Below are positions 4,738-7,442 of a stretch of 7,442 bases of DNA, piece after piece. The DNA comes from Pseudomonadota bacterium. Lineage in GTDB: Bacteria; Myxococcota; Polyangia; GCA-2747355; JACKDQ01. Positions within the stretch are counted from its first letter, which is position 1, and every line of letters starts with the position of its first letter. The translations under genes were made by a program, and so were the position numbers. The notes under the pieces were generated by a model, which was given only the letters and a program-made list of their open reading frames with translations, ran no database searches and was not told the DNA's origin. Where the stretch lies: contig JAUVBO010000107.1 in NCBI GenBank assembly GCA_030591195.1, forward strand, positions 1-7,442. Direction: 5' to 3'.

Positions 4738-6024
4738 TCAGGCCCTGGGAGCGTCCTGAGGGTCTTCGTCGTCGAGACCGCGGATCCGGTTGCCAGTGGC
4801 AAGATACTCCATGATCTTGACGACATCACGGCGACGCCGGCCAAGGGCCAGTCCAAGCAGCACCAGCGCCGGCGGGAGGGCGGGCCCGGTGTCGGTGGCC
4901 GGCTCGCCTACGGCGCAGCCGCTGCCCGCGATCATCGGCTCGAAGGGGGGGGGCGCCATCGCGACCCCCGAGGTGGGCGCCACCGTCGGCCCCGGAGGGA
5001 GCTCGCTGGCAGGCACGGGATTGGCGCAGGCTACGTCGTCGGCCCCGGAGGCCGCTGATGGCAGACACTGCCACCCTCCGTCGGTGCACAGCGGCCGGGC
5101 ACAGGGACCGCAGTCGGGCAGCGGAAGGGGCATACACAGGTACTCGCCGTCGGTACATACCGCTTGCTTGCAGCCCCCACAGCTCGGCTCGGCCTTGGGG
5201 CGACAAACCCAGCCCTGGTCGGTGCAGACCGGCTCGGTGCAGCCCACGGCGCAGGTCGGTGTACCGCCCGCGCAGGGACCACACTGGTCGGTGGGCAGGC
5301 AGCCTGCCTGGTTCCATTGCCCCGCGCCGTCACAAGCCATCTTGCCGCACCCTGAGGCGCAGCTCTGGAGCTCTCCAGCGCAGCACGCAGGCTCGGGACC
5401 GCAGCCGCCGCAGCGATTGGACGCCTGGCAGCCACCGCCGTCCCAGGTCTGGTCGGGGCCGCAGATCACCTGGCCGCAGCCGCTGAGGCACGGCTTGGTC
5501 TGACCCGCAACACACTCCGGGGTGAAGCAGCCCGGCGTGTTGAAGGCGACGATGTCACCCCAGGTCGCCGGCAGGCCCTGGGCCTTGCTCCAGCAGTCGC
5601 CGTGGTCGGTGCAGCCGCTGACCTTGAGGTTGATGTCCCACTGGAAGTAGGCCCCACACTTCATCGACGACACGGGGAAGGGGTGCTCGATCCGCTTCTT
5701 CTCGTAGGGGGCAAAGCTCGTGACCAGGTCCGCGCGCAGCACCACCTGCTCGCCGCAGGCCGATCCGGGCGGCGACTGGTTGTTGCAGAAGAACACCAGC
5801 ACGTCGAAGACCACGGGGCTGACCGTGCTCCCGCAGACGTTCTGAAACCAGCCCCAGAAGCGCTGGCTGTCGTGAGATCGCCCCTGGGAGTAGACCCTGA
5901 TGCACTGGCTCGCCAGCGGCGTGGAGGTAGCGGCCCAGGCCGCGCCCGCCATGCCCAGCATCCCCCAGAGGACGATGACCAAGACCACGGCGAGACGGCT
6001 TGACGTGCGACGGTTAGCAATCAT
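4738..6024 (-). CDS. Cysteine-rich surface protein with MYXO-CTERM-like anchor
   Basis: A 428-residue exported protein. The start at 6024 has AGGAG (complement of 6033-6037) 8 nt upstream; an in-frame ATG at 6144 would put 40 unrelated residues before the signal peptide. The signal peptide is about residues 1-31, cut after AWA. A globular N-terminal domain (about 32-165) has Cys at 41, 64, 80, 90, 123, 138 and 144. A Cys-rich region (166-320) holds two long repeats of about 44 residues (from C171 and from C215, each with SGCG and a closing GC) and then three shorter ones of the form C-x(2,3)-C-x4-C-TD-x4-C (from C258, C282, C305). A Pro-rich spacer (335-365) contains PPP from a C9 tract. The end has GC (369-370), a hydrophobic segment (382-395) and RRRR (396-399), the pattern of MYXO-CTERM proteins sorted to the cell surface by myxosortase. 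Oddly, 29 more residues follow the Arg cluster. The biological role is unknown; disulfide-rich repeats suggest a stable extracellular stalk. Confidence 0.8.
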   Translation of the reverse strand: MIANRRTSSRLAVVLVIVLWGMLGMAGAAWAATSTPLASQCIRVYSQGRSHDSQRFWGWFQNVCGSTVSPVVFDVLVFFCNNQSPPGSACGEQVVLRADLVTSFAPYEKKRIEHPFPVSSMKCGAYFQWDINLKVSGCTDHGDCWSKAQGLPATWGDIVAFNTPGCFTPECVAGQTKPCLSGCGQVICGPDQTWDGGGCQASNRCGGCGPEPACCAGELQSCASGCGKMACDGAGQWNQAGCLPTDQCGPCAGGTPTCAVGCTEPVCTDQGWVCRPKAEPSCGGCKQAVCTDGEYLCMPLPLPDCGPCARPLCTDGGWQCLPSAASGADDVACANPVPASELPPGPTVAPTSGVAMAPPPFEPMIAGSGCAVGEPATDTGPALPPALVLLGLALGRRRRDVVKIMEYLATGNRIRGLDDEDPQDAPRA

Positions 6025-6208
6025 GTCTCTGGCTCCTGACGGGGGACCTAGCAAGCGGCGATCCAATCCGGACTCGCCGCAACTACGCTGGATCCCTCCG
6101 CCGAAGTGGGAGGCAGTCACCCGAAGTCGCACAAAGGAATGCAAACAGTGGTTCGCGCCGGACGCAGCCGAGCAACTTTCACGCCCCAGTCGCGTATGCT
6201 GAGACCTG

Positions 6209-6457
6209 ATGGTCTTGCTGCAGAACCGCCTGGTCCTCGCGCTCCTCGCCTGCCTGACCCTCGGCCTCGCGCCCTACTTTCCCGAGCCACACATCGTGGG
6301 TAAGATCCGCTGGGTCGCCGGCGGTGCCGATGGCTTGAGCGCCATCGACTGGTTCGACCTGGCGATGCACGGCACGCCCTGGCTGGTGCTGCTGGGGTTG
6401 ACGCTCCAGGCGATAATCCACCGGCTGGGGCGGCAACGAGGCTCGGGTAACAGCTGA
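6209..6457 (+). CDS. Small two-helix membrane protein (family often labelled 'RND transporter')
   Basis: An 82-residue protein with two predicted transmembrane helices (about 7-22 and 53-71), the conserved-looking PYFPEPHIVGKIRW (22-35) between them, IDWFDLAMHGTPW (46-58) entering the second, and a basic C-terminal tail. The PEPHxxxK and DxFDLxMHGxP signatures resemble a widespread group of roughly 70-residue inner-membrane proteins that databases often call 'RND transporter' although they are far too short to be one. The real function is not known to me. A TATGCT box at 6195-6200 lies only 8 nt before the ATG and would give a nearly leaderless message. The DUF1287 gene starts 4 nt after this stop, so the two are probably co-transcribed. 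Confidence 0.7.
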   Translation: MVLLQNRLVLALLACLTLGLAPYFPEPHIVGKIRWVAGGADGLSAIDWFDLAMHGTPWLVLLGLTLQAIIHRLGRQRGSGNS

Positions 6458-6461
6458 TCCG

Positions 6462-7442
6462 ATGAGCTGGCAACACGCGTCGACGACTCTGATTGGCTGC
6501 TTGGCGCTGGCGCCGCTGGCGTCGACGACAGCCCGCGCGTGGCCGACGGCGACGGCAAAGCCCCCGCTGACCGACAAGGGCATCTTCAGCGACCTCGACG
6601 CCAAGGTTCGCCTCCGGCTGCCGAGCTGGCTCGCGTCCGGCCCATGGGTGCTGGCCCGGACCAAGCGCGGGCTGACCCTGGTGCTGGTGGATGGCGAGCC
6701 CGTCGGCCTCAGCCCCCGACGCCTCTGGCGGGCCACTCCGGCCCGCTGGCGGATCGAGACCACGGGCGCCGGCGGGGGAGACGCCGACGGGGACGGGATC
6801 CCCGACGGCCTCGACGTGCTGATCGGCGCCAAGAAGGTCGCGCTCAACGCCGCTCGCTACGACTCGCGCTACGTGAAGATCCACTACCCCGGCGGCGACG
6901 TGCCGCGGGAGATCGGCGTCTGCACCGACGTCGTGGTCCGCGCCCTGCGCAACGCCGGGATCGACCTGCAGCGGCTGGTGGCCCGCGACATCCGGCGAGC
7001 CCGCCGCGCCTACCGGACTGTCAAGCGGCCCAACCCCAGCATCGACCACCGACGCGTGCGCAGCCTGCTGCCCTTCTTCCAGCGCAGAATGCGCGCCCTG
7101 CCCTTCGGCGCGCGGGGCCAGGCCTACCCGCTGCTGCCGGGCGACATCCTCTTTCTCAATACAATGGGCGACGCCCGCCCGGATCACATCGGTATCGTCT
7201 CCGACCGCCTCGGCCCATCGGGCCGGCCGATGGTGATCAACAACTGGACCCACGGCCACCGCACCGCCGAGATGGACCTGCTCGGCTTCGTGCCGATCAC
7301 CCACCGCTTTCGCCTGCCGCGCCAGGGTATCGGACCGGCGGAGGCTGGCCAGCGGGGACTCGCCGGGTTGCTGGCGCGACGGGAGCTGCGCCTCGGCGCC
7401 GGCCACCGGCAGCTGGTGCTGATCACTACCGCCACCTGGCCG
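6462..7442 (+). CDS. Exported DUF1287-family protein, C-terminus beyond the window
   Basis: The frame is open for 327 codons to the window edge. Residues 1-26 form a signal peptide with cleavage after ARA. About 27-100 is a basic region of unknown type. An Asp-rich loop, DADGDGIPDGLD (107-118), resembles the calcium-binding thrombospondin-3/EF-hand motif. The DUF1287 domain spans about 120-285 with nearly all its signatures: YDSRYVKIHYPGGDVPREIG, VCTDVVVRALRNAGIDLQ, IDHRRV (194-199), PLLPGDILF, DHIGIVSD (241-248) and INN (259-261). C154, H242 and N260/N261 could form a Cys-His-polar triad as in NlpC/P60-like peptidoglycan hydrolases; that is inference from residue order. After the domain, ELRLGAGHRQLVLITTATWP resembles the opening strand of a YkuD L,D-transpeptidase domain, but the rest is outside the window. 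The ATG is 4 nt after the preceding stop with no clear ribosome binding site, so coupling is likely. The role is probably periplasmic cell-wall processing. Confidence 0.85.
   Translation, partial: MSWQHASTTLIGCLALAPLASTTARAWPTATAKPPLTDKGIFSDLDAKVRLRLPSWLASGPWVLARTKRGLTLVLVDGEPVGLSPRRLWRATPARWRIETTGAGGGDADGDGIPDGLDVLIGAKKVALNAARYDSRYVKIHYPGGDVPREIGVCTDVVVRALRNAGIDLQRLVARDIRRARRAYRTVKRPNPSIDHRRVRSLLPFFQRRMRALPFGARGQAYPLLPGDILFLNTMGDARPDHIGIVSDRLGPSGRPMVINNWTHGHRTAEMDLLGFVPITHRFRLPRQGIGPAEAGQRGLAGLLARRELRLGAGHRQLVLITTATWP

Noticed and set aside
4737..4760. CTCAGG/CCTGAG inverted repeat at the stop codon of the cysteine-rich protein, as a terminator
   Set aside because: It has a 6-bp stem with a 12-nt loop, overlaps the coding end and has no T-run, so it is too weak to call.
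4790..5503. Plus-strand open frame opposite the cysteine-rich protein
   Set aside because: It is rich in Pro/Ser/Gln because Cys/Gly codons are read in reverse, and it has no start signal. The minus strand has a signal peptide, ordered Cys repeats and an anchor.
6117..7406. 429-codon minus-strand open frame opposite the DUF1287 gene
   Set aside because: The opposite strand encodes nearly all DUF1287 signatures; the antisense frame has no coherent domain or start signal.

Overview
This is a GC-rich, gene-dense chromosomal stretch. The sequence suggests a member of the Myxococcota or a related deltaproteobacterial lineage. The reasons are the strong G/C bias at third codon positions, the number of exported proteins, a cysteine-rich surface protein ending in a MYXO-CTERM-like Gly-Cys / hydrophobic / RRRR signal, and Asp-rich calcium-type loops. 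No rRNA, tRNA, CRISPR array or insertion sequence was seen, and nothing marks the window as a mobile island.

Layout. At the left edge (1-104, minus) is the first part of a secreted protein with a GTG start and a clear signal peptide. Divergent from it is a double-hotdog acyl thioesterase (349-1224, plus) whose two halves are joined by a 27-bp tandem-repeat linker. It converges on, and overlaps by 29 bp, a KamA-type radical SAM protein (1196-2383, minus). That gene is preceded by, and overlaps, a 64-residue zinc-ribbon gene (2340-2534, minus). A 340-bp partly AT-rich intergenic region (2535-2874) separates this pair from two plus-strand lipoprotein genes (2875-3720 and 3744-4292). The two lipoproteins share a paralogous C-terminal domain with a DPDGD motif and two matching cysteines.

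Between the second lipoprotein and a convergent 65-residue basic protein gene (4450-4647, minus) is a G-rich array of 43-bp tandem repeats (4331-4430). The small protein has a good sigma70-like promoter at 4687-4715. Upstream of that is the MYXO-CTERM-like cysteine-rich protein (4738-6024, minus). Divergent from it is a two-gene plus-strand unit: a small two-helix membrane protein (6209-6457), then, after 4 nt, an exported DUF1287-family protein (6462 to beyond the window end).

Most genes concern the cell envelope: a MYXO-CTERM-like surface protein, two lipoproteins, a small inner-membrane protein and a periplasmic DUF1287 protein that may extend into a second, peptidoglycan-related domain. 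The most unusual gene is the radical SAM protein. It keeps the aminomutase fold signatures but appears to have lost the lysine-binding aspartates and the usual glycine-rich PLP-lysine loop. All functional statements rest on reading the sequence and on remembered family signatures; no database search was run.
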